Source of the DNA: UBA4735 sp036569845
Lineage (GTDB): Bacteria > Chloroflexota > Limnocylindria > P2-11E
Length of the DNA stretch: 13,573 bases
NCBI GenBank assembly: GCA_036569845.1
Contig: DATCPY010000117.1
Span: 1-13,573 of the forward strand
Direction: 5' to 3'
Shown: piece by piece, positions 7,420 through 13,573 of the stretch
Position numbering within the stretch: position 1 is the first letter of the stretch
How the letters are laid out: the number at the start of each line of letters is the position of its first letter
Position numbers and translations under genes: made by a program
Notes under the pieces: model-generated
Databases searched by the model: none
What the model was told of the DNA's origin: nothing
The model's input: only the letters and a program-made list of their open reading frames with translations

Positions 7420-7667
7420 TCGGCCCCCACCTCGACGTCGAACTCCTCGATCACCGGATTCGCCAGCAGCTCGTCGCCCATTTTCTTCGCTGCCGCGCTG
7501 GCCGCGGGCAAGCCCTCGGCCGAGAACCGCACGACGATGACCTTGCCGGTACGCACGTCCGCGATCTCCATGCCGAGCGACCGCAGCGCGCCCGCGACCG
7601 CCTCGCCCTGCGGATCGCGGATCTCGGCCTTCGGCCTGATGCGGATCGTCGCGACATACGCGCTCAC
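7416..7667 (-). CDS. purS: FGAM synthase, PurS subunit
   Basis: Encodes 83 aa, the usual size of this small ferredoxin-like alpha/beta protein, which bridges PurL and PurQ in the FGAM synthase complex and is needed for ammonia transfer. Features seen are the first strand YVATIRIRPKAEIRDPQG at 4-21, the GEAVAGALRSLG helix at 21-32, the strand GKVIVVRFSA at 41-50 and the conserved end MGDELLANPVIEEFDVEV at 63-80. The GTG start overlaps the purC stop by 4 bp (GTGA). No obvious ribosome site lies close upstream, so coupling to purC is probable. Its presence tells that the organism uses the PurSQL enzyme. Downstream it overlaps the PAL-like gene rather than purQ. Confidence 0.96.
   Translation of the reverse strand: MSAYVATIRIRPKAEIRDPQGEAVAGALRSLGMEIADVRTGKVIVVRFSAEGLPAASAAAKKMGDELLANPVIEEFDVEVGAE
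7428..7433 (-). promoter_or_regulatory. Ribosome binding site for the PAL-like gene
   Basis: The minus strand reads GAGGTG, 8 nt before the GTG at 7419 and inside the last codons of purS. It supports that GTG as the start of the propeller gene over any farther upstream start in the same open frame. Confidence 0.6.
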
Positions 7668-8548
7668 GCGAGGTCCGTGCCGGTGAGCTTCCGGTAGCAG
7701 TCGCGGTAGCGGTCGGTCGTCCCACGCACGACCGCATCGGGCAGCGCCGGCCCGGGCGGCTCGTGGTCCCAGCCCTGCGCGTTGAGGAAGTCGCGGACGA
7801 ACTGCTTGTCGTACGACGGCGGCGCGCCGCCCGGCCGGTACGTCGCGGCGTCCCAGTAGCGCGACGAATCGGGGGTGAGGGCCTCGTCGATGAGCATGAG
7901 CTTCCCGTCGAGCAGGCCGAACTCGAACTTCGTGTCCGCGAGGATGAGCCCCTGCCCGAGGGCGTAGGCGTGCGCGTGGCGGAACAGGGCGATGGTCACG
8001 TCCTCGAGCTGCTTCGCGAGATCGCGGCCCAGCGCCGCGGCCAGCTGCGCACGAGAGATGTTCTCGTCGTGCCCGGTGATCGCCTTCGTCGCCGGCGTGA
8101 AGATCGGATCGTCCAGCCGCGCCGACTCCAGCAACCCCGGCGGGAGGCGCTCGCCCGCGACCGTGCCGGTCTTGCGGTACTCCGCCCAGCCCGAGCCCGC
8201 GAGGTAGCCGCGCGCGACGCACTCGTAGTCGATGCGCTCCGCGCGCTTCACGAGCACCGAACGCCCGGCGAGCTCGCGGTGCTTCGCGAACGGCGCCGGG
8301 AACTTCGCGAGATCGGTCTCGAGGAGATGATTCGGCACGATCTTCGCCGTCCGGCCGAACCAGAAGTTCGAGAGCTGCGTGAGGACGCGACCCTTGTCTG
8401 GGATCGGCGTCGGCAGCACGACATCGAATGCCGAGAGCCGGTCGGAGGCGACCATCACGAGCCGGTCCGGCCCTGCCTCGTACACCTCGCGCACCTTCCC
8501 GTGACGGAACAGCGTGGCGCCGGAGATCGCGCTCTCGGTCAATGTCAT
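7664..8548 (-). CDS. purC: SAICAR synthetase (phosphoribosylaminoimidazole-succinocarboxamide synthase)
   Basis: Encodes 294 aa, the longer PurC type (about 290-300 aa, as in actinobacteria and yeast), not the roughly 240-aa Bacillus/E. coli type. It joins aspartate to CAIR with ATP, forming SAICAR. Motifs seen: GKVREVYEAGPDRLVMVASD at 17-36 (nucleotide-binding strands), RLSAFDVVLPTPIPDKGRVL at 37-56, SNFWF at 60-64, the substrate segment YECVARGYLAGSGW at 108-121, ATKAITGHDENIS at 153-165, LADTKFEFG at 203-211 and the signature LIDEALTPDSSRYW at 219-232. The ATG overlaps the purB stop (ATGA), with a G-rich GGGGGTG stretch roughly 9 nt upstream as a possible ribosome site. Its stop overlaps the purS start. 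Nothing is missing. Confidence 0.98.
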   Translation of the reverse strand: MTLTESAISGATLFRHGKVREVYEAGPDRLVMVASDRLSAFDVVLPTPIPDKGRVLTQLSNFWFGRTAKIVPNHLLETDLAKFPAPFAKHRELAGRSVLVKRAERIDYECVARGYLAGSGWAEYRKTGTVAGERLPPGLLESARLDDPIFTPATKAITGHDENISRAQLAAALGRDLAKQLEDVTIALFRHAHAYALGQGLILADTKFEFGLLDGKLMLIDEALTPDSSRYWDAATYRPGGAPPSYDKQFVRDFLNAQGWDHEPPGPALPDAVVRGTTDRYRDCYRKLTGTDLA

Positions 8549-9951
8549 TCCGGCAGCACCCCCGCGAGCTTGGTACGCCAGATCTTCGCGACATCGCGGG
8601 CCACGTCCGCGGACAGGCCGCGGTACTCCTCGGGCTGATCGAGGATGCGCCGCTCCTCGGGCGTAAGCGCGGCGAGGACGGGCTTCAGCTCCGGATCGAG
8701 CGCGGCGAGCTCGAGCGCCGGCCGGCCGCTGCGCTCGGTCTCGAGCGTCAGCCGCCGCACGGCCTCGTGCGCATCGGTATGGCCGTGCTTCGCGAGCAGC
8801 ACGTAGAGCGCCTCGGCGATGATCCCGCCCTTCGACAGGCCGACGTTCGCCTTCATCCGGTCGCGGTCGATGTGGATGCCGTCGATCGACGCGCCCAGCC
8901 GCGTGGCCGCGTACGCCGTCGCCGCGATGAGCTCGCCGCTGAATCGCTGCGACGCCGAATTCGTCAGATCGCGCTGGTGCTCGCTGATCTGATCGAGGTA
9001 CGTCGTGATGATGCGGGGCATGAACGCCTTCCACATGCTCTTCACGTTCTCGAACGAGACCGGGTTGCGCTTCTGCGGCATCGTGGAGCTGCCGACCTGC
9101 TGGGCCTGGAAGCCCTCGGCGATCTCGGCGATCTCGGTGCGCTGCAAGTGGCGCATGTCGTCGGCGAGGTTGGCCATGACGCCGAGCGCCGTCACGCAGG
9201 CGTGCGCGAGATCGCTCCACGCTTCGGGCTCGACGATCTGGGTCGAGTGGCTCGCCGGCACCAGGCCGAGATGCGCGAGGTACCGCCGCTCGAGCGCGCG
9301 GGGGTCCTTCGCCAACAGCGAGGGCGCGTTGTACGCGCCGACCGCGCCGGAGAGCTTTCCCGGGAGAGCGCGCGCCGCGGCCTGCAAGAACAGGATCCGG
9401 CCGCCGATGCGGCTGACGTACTCCGCCACAGCGAAGCCGAAGGTGATGGGGACGGCATGCTGGCCGTGCGTGCGACCAGCCTGTGGGGTATCGGCCTCGC
9501 CTTCGGCCAGCGCGATGAGCCGCGACGCGAGGAGGCCGAGCCGGGGGATGACGACCCGCTCGACGGCCTCGCGGTAGCGCCAGGCGTTCGCCGTATCGAC
9601 CACGTCCATCGACGTCGCGCCGAGATGCACGAAGCGACGAGCGTCGGGAGGGACCTTGGCGCGGATCTGGTTGACGAGCGCCCGGACGTCATGGCCGATC
9701 CGCGCCTCCTCGGCGTACACCTCGGCGGCCCCGATGCGATCGGCCGCGGCGGCGATCGCGTCAGCCACGCCGGCCGGCGCGATGCCTTCTTCGGCCAGCG
9801 CACGCGCGAGCGCGGCCTCGGCCTTCGCCTGGGCGCGCACGCGCCCCTCCTCGGAGAGATACGGATGCAGCGCGGCGTACAGCTGCGGGTCGCCGCCATA
9901 GAAGCGCGAGTCGAGGGGCGAGATCGCGTCGAACCGCGACGAGAGCGTCAC
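8545..9951 (-). CDS. purB: Adenylosuccinate lyase
   Basis: Encodes 468 aa, normal for PurB. The homotetrameric lyase acts twice: it removes fumarate from SAICAR (giving AICAR) and from adenylosuccinate (giving AMP). The fumarase/aspartase superfamily signature SSTMPQKRNP is at 288-297 and holds the catalytic serine loop. IGHDVRALVNQI (His87), HLGATSMDVVDTAN at 109-122 and GRTHGQHAVPITFG at 159-172 (His162, His165) are the other active-site segments. The start is GTG, overlapping the purE stop (GTGA). The protein then reads TLSSRFDAISPLDSRFYGG, the normal family N-terminus, so this start is preferred over any start deeper inside purE. It overlaps purC by 4 bp. Confidence 0.98.
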   Translation of the reverse strand: MTLSSRFDAISPLDSRFYGGDPQLYAALHPYLSEEGRVRAQAKAEAALARALAEEGIAPAGVADAIAAAADRIGAAEVYAEEARIGHDVRALVNQIRAKVPPDARRFVHLGATSMDVVDTANAWRYREAVERVVIPRLGLLASRLIALAEGEADTPQAGRTHGQHAVPITFGFAVAEYVSRIGGRILFLQAAARALPGKLSGAVGAYNAPSLLAKDPRALERRYLAHLGLVPASHSTQIVEPEAWSDLAHACVTALGVMANLADDMRHLQRTEIAEIAEGFQAQQVGSSTMPQKRNPVSFENVKSMWKAFMPRIITTYLDQISEHQRDLTNSASQRFSGELIAATAYAATRLGASIDGIHIDRDRMKANVGLSKGGIIAEALYVLLAKHGHTDAHEAVRRLTLETERSGRPALELAALDPELKPVLAALTPEERRILDQPEEYRGLSADVARDVAKIWRTKLAGVLPE

Positions 9952-10427
9952 GGCGACAGGATCCGCGCGGCCATGCTCTGCCGCATGGTCTGGATGCGCG
10001 ACGCGAGCGCCTCGTCGCCCAGCGCGAGGATCTCGGCGGCGAGGATCGCGGCGTTCGCCGCGCCGGCCTCGCCGATGGCGACGGTCGCGACCGGCACGCC
10101 GCGCGGCATCTGCACCGTCGAAAGGAGCGCGTCGAGCCCGCCGGCGATCGCGTTCGGCGACGCGAGCGGCACACCGATGACCGGGAGCGTCTGATGCGCC
10201 GCGACCGCGCCGGCCAGATGCGCCGCGCCGCCGGCCGCCGCGATGATCACCTTCACGCCGCGGCCCGCGAGGCCCTTCGCCCATTCGCGCACCTCATCGG
10301 GGGTCCGATGCGCCGAGAGAACACGGGTCTCGTACTCGATGCCGAGCCCTTTGAGGGTCTCTTCGGCGACGGTCATGATCTGCGCGTCGCTCGAGCTGCC
10401 CATGACGATCGCCACCTGCGCGCTCAT
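9948..10427 (-). CDS. purE: N5-CAIR mutase, class I PurE
   Basis: Encodes 159 aa, the length of class I PurE, which converts N5-CAIR to CAIR. Conserved parts: the phosphate loop MGSSSDAQIM at 9-18, SAHRTPDEV at 38-46 with the catalytic histidine (His40), AAAGGAAHLAGAVAA at 63-77, LPVIGVPLAS at 81-90, QMPRGVPVATVAIG at 106-119 and AGAANAAILA at 121-130. The MPxGVPVATVAI segment favours class I rather than the animal/Treponema class II enzyme that uses CO2 directly. Class I needs N5-CAIR from PurK, yet no purK is in the window. The ATG at the purD stop (ATGA overlap) gives the standard N-terminus. A start 21 codons upstream would add residues without family similarity. A possible AGGT ribosome site lies about 6 nt before the ATG. 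Confidence 0.97.
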   Translation of the reverse strand: MSAQVAIVMGSSSDAQIMTVAEETLKGLGIEYETRVLSAHRTPDEVREWAKGLAGRGVKVIIAAAGGAAHLAGAVAAHQTLPVIGVPLASPNAIAGGLDALLSTVQMPRGVPVATVAIGEAGAANAAILAAEILALGDEALASRIQTMRQSMAARILSP

Positions 10428-11782
10428 GCGGTGACCTGCACCCGGCCCTCCGAAGCGGCGATGTCCGAACGATAGAACCTGCCCCGCCACGTGATCCGCT
10501 CCGCGGCCGCGTACGCGCGATCGCGGGCGTGCGCGGGCGTGTCGCCCTGCGCGACGACATGGAGCACGCGGCCGCCGGCGGTGACGTAGCCGCCGTTCGC
10601 CGCCCGGCGGGTGCCGGCGTGGAACATCCAGGCGTCGTCGGGAAGGTCGCCGATCGTGATCGGATCGCCGAGACGCGGCATGGCCGGATACCCCTCCGCG
10701 CAGAGGGCGACGTCGACGTACGCCCGCTGGCTGAAGCGCACCGGATTGGTATGCACGTACGCCGCGAGCCGCCCCTCACCGAGCGCCTGCATGAGCTTCG
10801 CGAAGTCGCCGCCGATGCGCGGCAGGATCACCTGCGCCTCCGGATCGCCGAACCGCGCGTTGAACTCGATGACCTTCCAGCCCTCGGCGGTGTTCATGAG
10901 CCCCGCGTACAGCACCCCGCGATACGGCGTGCCCCGCTGGACGAGCAGCCGCGCCACCGGAGCGATCAGCCGATCGGCGAGCGCCTGCGCGTCGCGATCC
11001 GGCAGCACGCGCGTGGGCGAGCAGGCGCCCATGCCACCGGTGTTCGGGCCGGTGTCGCCATCGCCCAGACGCTTGTGATCGCGTGCGGGCGGGAGCGCGA
11101 CGACGGTCTCGCCGTCCACGAGCGCATGCAGCGACGCCTCTTCGCCGGTCAGGACCTCTTCGAGCAGCACGCGACCGGCGCCGATCGCGCTCTGCGACAA
11201 CGCCGCATCGGCCTCGGCGCGATCGCGGGCGACCACCACGCCCTTGCCGGCCGCAAGACCGTCGGCCTTCACCACGACCGGCCCGTCGCTCAATCCGCCG
11301 CGCGCCGCCTGCGCGTCCGGAAAGGTCCGGAACGACGCGGTCGGGACGCCGGCCTCCCGCAACGCGTCCTTCGCGAACGCCTTGCTCCATTCGAGCTGCG
11401 CGGCCTCGCGCGACGGACAGACGACCGTGACGCCCGTCCGTCGCAGCACGTTGCCGATGCCGGACGCGATGAGCTGGTCGGGGCCGACGATCACGAGGTC
11501 GATGGACGAAGCTGCGATGTGCTGCTCGAGCCGGCCGGCTTGATCCGTCGGGATGTCGAGCGTCCGCGCGAAGAGCGACATCGCCGGGTTGCCCGGGATG
11601 GCGTCGATCGTGTTCACGCTGTCACAGCGGGCCAGCCGCCAGGCGATGGCGTACTCGCGCCCGCCGCCGCCCAGGACGAGCGCGTTGATCCCGGCGCCGG
11701 CGTGCGCGCGGCCCGGACTGCGCTGAGCGCGCTGGGCCGCGATGAGCTTGCGCATCCGCTCGCCGTCGTTGAGCCACTTCAT
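10424..11782 (-). CDS. purD: Phosphoribosylamine-glycine ligase (GAR synthetase) with N-terminal extension
   Basis: Encodes 452 aa against about 420-430 for the family. It ligates glycine to phosphoribosylamine with ATP, the second pathway step. The Rossmann-like start NALVLGGGGREYAIAW appears only at residues 33-48, where most PurD proteins begin at about residue 2; the first 31 residues (MKWLNDGERMRKLIAAQRAQ and on) are an Arg-rich extension. The codon nearest the usual start is ATC, and the only other ATG is residue 10, so the extension seems real. The family's GREHA reads GREYA here. The ATP-grasp core is otherwise complete: SKAFAKDAL at 133-141, VKADGLAAGKGVVVA at 171-185, DHKRLGDGDTGPNTGGMGA at 235-253, EFNARFGDPEAQ at 306-317 and FYRSDIA at 436-442. 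It starts 13 bp after guaA behind a GGTGGCGGG stretch and overlaps purE by 4 bp. Confidence 0.96.
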   Translation of the reverse strand: MKWLNDGERMRKLIAAQRAQRSPGRAHAGAGINALVLGGGGREYAIAWRLARCDSVNTIDAIPGNPAMSLFARTLDIPTDQAGRLEQHIAASSIDLVIVGPDQLIASGIGNVLRRTGVTVVCPSREAAQLEWSKAFAKDALREAGVPTASFRTFPDAQAARGGLSDGPVVVKADGLAAGKGVVVARDRAEADAALSQSAIGAGRVLLEEVLTGEEASLHALVDGETVVALPPARDHKRLGDGDTGPNTGGMGACSPTRVLPDRDAQALADRLIAPVARLLVQRGTPYRGVLYAGLMNTAEGWKVIEFNARFGDPEAQVILPRIGGDFAKLMQALGEGRLAAYVHTNPVRFSQRAYVDVALCAEGYPAMPRLGDPITIGDLPDDAWMFHAGTRRAANGGYVTAGGRVLHVVAQGDTPAHARDRAYAAAERITWRGRFYRSDIAASEGRVQVTA

Positions 11783-11795
11783 CCCGCCACCGCCG

Positions 11796-13379
11796 CTATT
11801 CCCATTCGATCGTCGCGGGCGGCTTGGACGAGATGTCGTACACGACGCGGTTGATCGCGCTCACCTCATTCACGATGCGCGTCGAGATGCGCGCGAGGAG
11901 GTCATACGGGAGGCGGGCCCAGTCCGCGGTCATGAAGTCCTCCGTCGTGACCGCGCGGAGCGCGACCAGGAAGCCGTAGGTGCGGAAGTCGCCCATCACG
12001 CCGACGCTCTGGACCGGGGTCAGCACCGCGAACGCCTGCGCGACGCTCTTGTAGAGGTCGGCCGCGCGCAGCTCCTCGAGGAAGATCGCGTCGGCTCGGC
12101 GAAGGATGTCCAGGCGCTCCTTCGTGAGCTCGCCGACGACGCGCACAGCCAGGCCGGGACCCGGGAACGGATGCCGCCACAGGATGTCCTCGGGGATGCC
12201 GAGCTCGGCGCCGACGCGGCGCACCTCGTCCTTGAACAGCCGGCGCAGCGGCTCGACGACCTCGAGCGACATGATCTCGGGCAGCCCGCCGACGTTGTGG
12301 TGGGTCTTGATGCGCGCGCTCGTCTTGCTGTCCTTCGCGCGCGACTCGATGACGTCCGGGTAGATCGTGCCCTGCACGAGGAGATCGACGTGGCCGATGC
12401 GCCGGGCCTCCTCCTCGAAGCAGCGGATGAATTCCTCGCCGATGATCGCGCGCTTGCGCTCGGGATCGGTCACGCCCGCGAGCTTCGACAGGAATCGGGC
12501 CTCGGCGTCGACCGGCACCAGACGCAGCCGCGGACCGAACGTCGCGACGACCTGCTCGGCCTCGCGCTCGCGGAGCATGCCGGTATCGATGAACACGCAG
12601 GTGAGACGGTCGCCGATCGCGCGCGCAACGAGCGCGGCCGCGACCGCCGAGTCGACGCCGCCCGACAGCGCGAGCAGTGCCCGCCGATCGCCGATGACCC
12701 GCTTGAGCTCGGCGACCGACTCCTCGACGAACGCCGCGGGCGTCCAGTCGCCCTTCGCGCCGCAGACGTGGAGCACGAAGTTGCGCAGGATCTCCGCGCC
12801 GTGCGGGGTGTGCGCGACCTCGGGATGGAACTGCACGCCGAAGCGACGCGCGCCGTCGCTCATCGCGGCGGCCGGGAGGCGGTCGGTGCTGGCGGCGGCG
12901 TGGAATCCATCCGGCAGCGTGCGCACCGAATCGCCATGGCTCATCCAGGCGCGCTCGGCCTCAGCGAGCCCGTCGAAGATGCCGGAGCGGTCCTGCATCG
13001 CGACGGTCGCCGGTCCGAACTCGCGCTTGCCCTCGGCGACGACCAGGCCGCCGGGCAGCACGTGCGCCATGAGGTGCATGCCGTAGCAGATGCCGAGGAC
13101 CGGGAAGCGACCGTCGAGGATCGCGGGATCGACGAGCGGCGCGTCCTTCTCGTACACGCTCGCCGGTCCACCGGAGAGGATCACTCCGATCACGCCGCGT
13201 GCCGCAAGCTCCGCGGCGGTCACGTCGTGCGGGAAGATCTCGCAGTACACGCGCGACTCGCGCACGCGCCGGGCGATGAGCTGCACGTACTGGCCGCCGT
13301 AGTCCAGTACGGCGACGGTTTCGCGCGCGACGCTCTGCGTCGACCCGTCGTTCGTGACGGTCCGGGCGTCGGTGCCCAT
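11796..13379 (-). CDS. guaA: GMP synthase (glutamine-hydrolysing)
   Basis: Encodes 527 aa. It converts XMP to GMP using ATP and glutamine, at the end of the guanine branch. An N-terminal class I glutaminase domain (about 20-205) has Cys98 in GICYGM and His185/Glu187 in QFHPEV. The ATP-pyrophosphatase domain follows with LSGGVDS at 238-244, and the C-terminal dimerisation domain contains HPFPGPGLAVR at 403-413 and ends in SSKPPATIEWE, the normal terminus. The protein has about 20 residues before VAVLDYGGQY; the valine codons in that stretch are GTC, so the ATG at 13379 is the best start. That ATG shares its A with the stop of the upstream TldD-like gene (TGATG). Residue 102, usually Gln in the CYGMQ motif, is His here. 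It is the first complete gene of the cluster, followed by purD after 13 bp. Confidence 0.98.
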   Translation of the reverse strand: MGTDARTVTNDGSTQSVARETVAVLDYGGQYVQLIARRVRESRVYCEIFPHDVTAAELAARGVIGVILSGGPASVYEKDAPLVDPAILDGRFPVLGICYGMHLMAHVLPGGLVVAEGKREFGPATVAMQDRSGIFDGLAEAERAWMSHGDSVRTLPDGFHAAASTDRLPAAAMSDGARRFGVQFHPEVAHTPHGAEILRNFVLHVCGAKGDWTPAAFVEESVAELKRVIGDRRALLALSGGVDSAVAAALVARAIGDRLTCVFIDTGMLREREAEQVVATFGPRLRLVPVDAEARFLSKLAGVTDPERKRAIIGEEFIRCFEEEARRIGHVDLLVQGTIYPDVIESRAKDSKTSARIKTHHNVGGLPEIMSLEVVEPLRRLFKDEVRRVGAELGIPEDILWRHPFPGPGLAVRVVGELTKERLDILRRADAIFLEELRAADLYKSVAQAFAVLTPVQSVGVMGDFRTYGFLVALRAVTTEDFMTADWARLPYDLLARISTRIVNEVSAINRVVYDISSKPPATIEWE

Positions 13380-13573
13380 CAGTACTGCGTCGCCCCGGTG
13401 AAGGTGAACGCCGCAAGGCGGAGCGCCGGCACGCGGTACGAGCTCACCTGCAGGCCGAATTGCTCGCCAGGAACGAGGAGCGCGAGCTCCGACCCGATGC
13501 CGAGCGTGCCGTCGAGGGCCTCGTGATACGACTGGGTGAACCGGAAGTTCTTCACCGGGTACGCGATCTCGCC
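13379..13573 (-). CDS. TldD/PmbA family metalloprotease-like protein, C-terminal 64 residues, cut by window edge
   Basis: Only the last 64 codons are inside the window; the gene begins beyond the right edge. The visible tail reads GEIAYPVKNFRFTQSYHEAL, then a variable part, then YRVPALRLAAFTFTGATQY. The YPVKNxRFTQS segment and the closing VPALxLAxxxFTG match, from memory, the C-terminal beta-barrel domain of TldD/PmbA proteins as found in actinobacteria and related groups. E. coli TldD and TldE form a zinc protease that unfolds and cuts short peptides such as microcin B17 precursor. The metal site (HExxxH of TldD) would lie upstream and cannot be seen, so TldD cannot be told from PmbA/TldE. 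Its TGA overlaps the guaA ATG by one base, suggesting that guaA is translated from the same message. Confidence 0.8.
   Translation of the reverse strand, partial: GEIAYPVKNFRFTQSYHEALDGTLGIGSELALLVPGEQFGLQVSSYRVPALRLAAFTFTGATQY

Noticed and set aside
8428..10194. Plus-strand open frame of 588 codons opposite purB and purE
   Set aside because: It spans parts of three real minus-strand genes and shows only antisense composition (Arg, Ala, Asp, His-rich).
10428..10490. Upstream ATG giving PurE 21 extra residues
   Set aside because: The extra residues lie inside the purD coding end, lack PurE similarity, and the ATG at 10427 gives the standard N-terminus and the ATGA overlap seen across the operon.
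11783..11795. Possible terminator or promoter between guaA and purD
   Set aside because: This is the longest gap, but it is only 13 bp, with no hairpin, T-run or -10/-35 elements; it only holds a GGTGG-like ribosome site.
11742..13526. Plus-strand open frame of 594 codons opposite guaA
   Set aside because: It is antisense to a complete guaA, low in complexity, and has no motif; another GC-driven shadow frame.
1..13573. CRISPR arrays, tRNA/rRNA genes, insertion sequences, long repeats
   Set aside because: All bases are accounted for by coding sequence apart from gaps of 13 bp or less, and no repeat array, transposase or RNA gene signature was seen.

Overview
This window is one uninterrupted minus-strand gene cluster for de novo purine (and GMP) synthesis from a high-GC bacterium (roughly two thirds GC or more by hand counts). 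Read in the direction of transcription (right to left), the order is: 3' end of a tldD/pmbA-type gene, guaA, purD, purE, purB, purC, purS, a PAL-like NHL beta-propeller gene, purQ, a fused nucleotidyltransferase-HEPN (MNT-HEPN) gene, purL, purF, purM, and the 5' end of purN. Every base belongs to a gene or to a gap of at most 13 bp. I see no room for a promoter, riboswitch, terminator, RNA gene, CRISPR array or mobile element, so the operon control region must lie to the right of the window and its end to the left.

The packing is extreme. Of 13 junctions, nine are 4-bp ATGA/GTGA overlaps, one is a 1-bp TGATG overlap, and the other three are gaps of 13, 4 and 2 bp. This implies a single transcript with translational coupling. 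The pur set covers nearly the whole path from PRPP to AMP and GMP: PurF, PurD, PurN, PurL/S/Q, PurM, PurE, PurC, PurB and GuaA. PurK, PurH, GuaB and PurA are absent here; purH could follow purN outside the window.

FGAM synthase is of the three-subunit type (small PurL of 751 aa plus separate PurS and PurQ), as in Bacillus, actinobacteria, Chloroflexota and archaea, not the single large PurL of gammaproteobacteria. PurF has the four cysteines of the Bacillus-type iron-sulfur enzyme. With the high GC and the actinobacterial/chloroflexotan-looking TldD tail, this suggests a Terrabacteria lineage, perhaps an uncultivated Chloroflexota group. That placement is inference and not secure.

The unusual part is that the three FGAM synthase subunit genes are separated by two non-purine genes, both tightly coupled to their neighbours. 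One (purS-X-purQ) encodes an apparently cytosolic six-bladed NHL propeller resembling the amidating lyase PAL, keeping its three zinc histidines and the DGY tyrosine. The other (purQ-Y-purL) is a single-chain fusion of the two halves of a MntA/HepT-like type VII toxin-antitoxin pair. Its nucleotidyltransferase motifs look intact, while its HEPN RNase motif RX4HXY is changed to RX4YXR. A toxin-antitoxin-derived protein with a dead RNase site, co-translated with the FGAM synthase subunits, is the best candidate for something undescribed.
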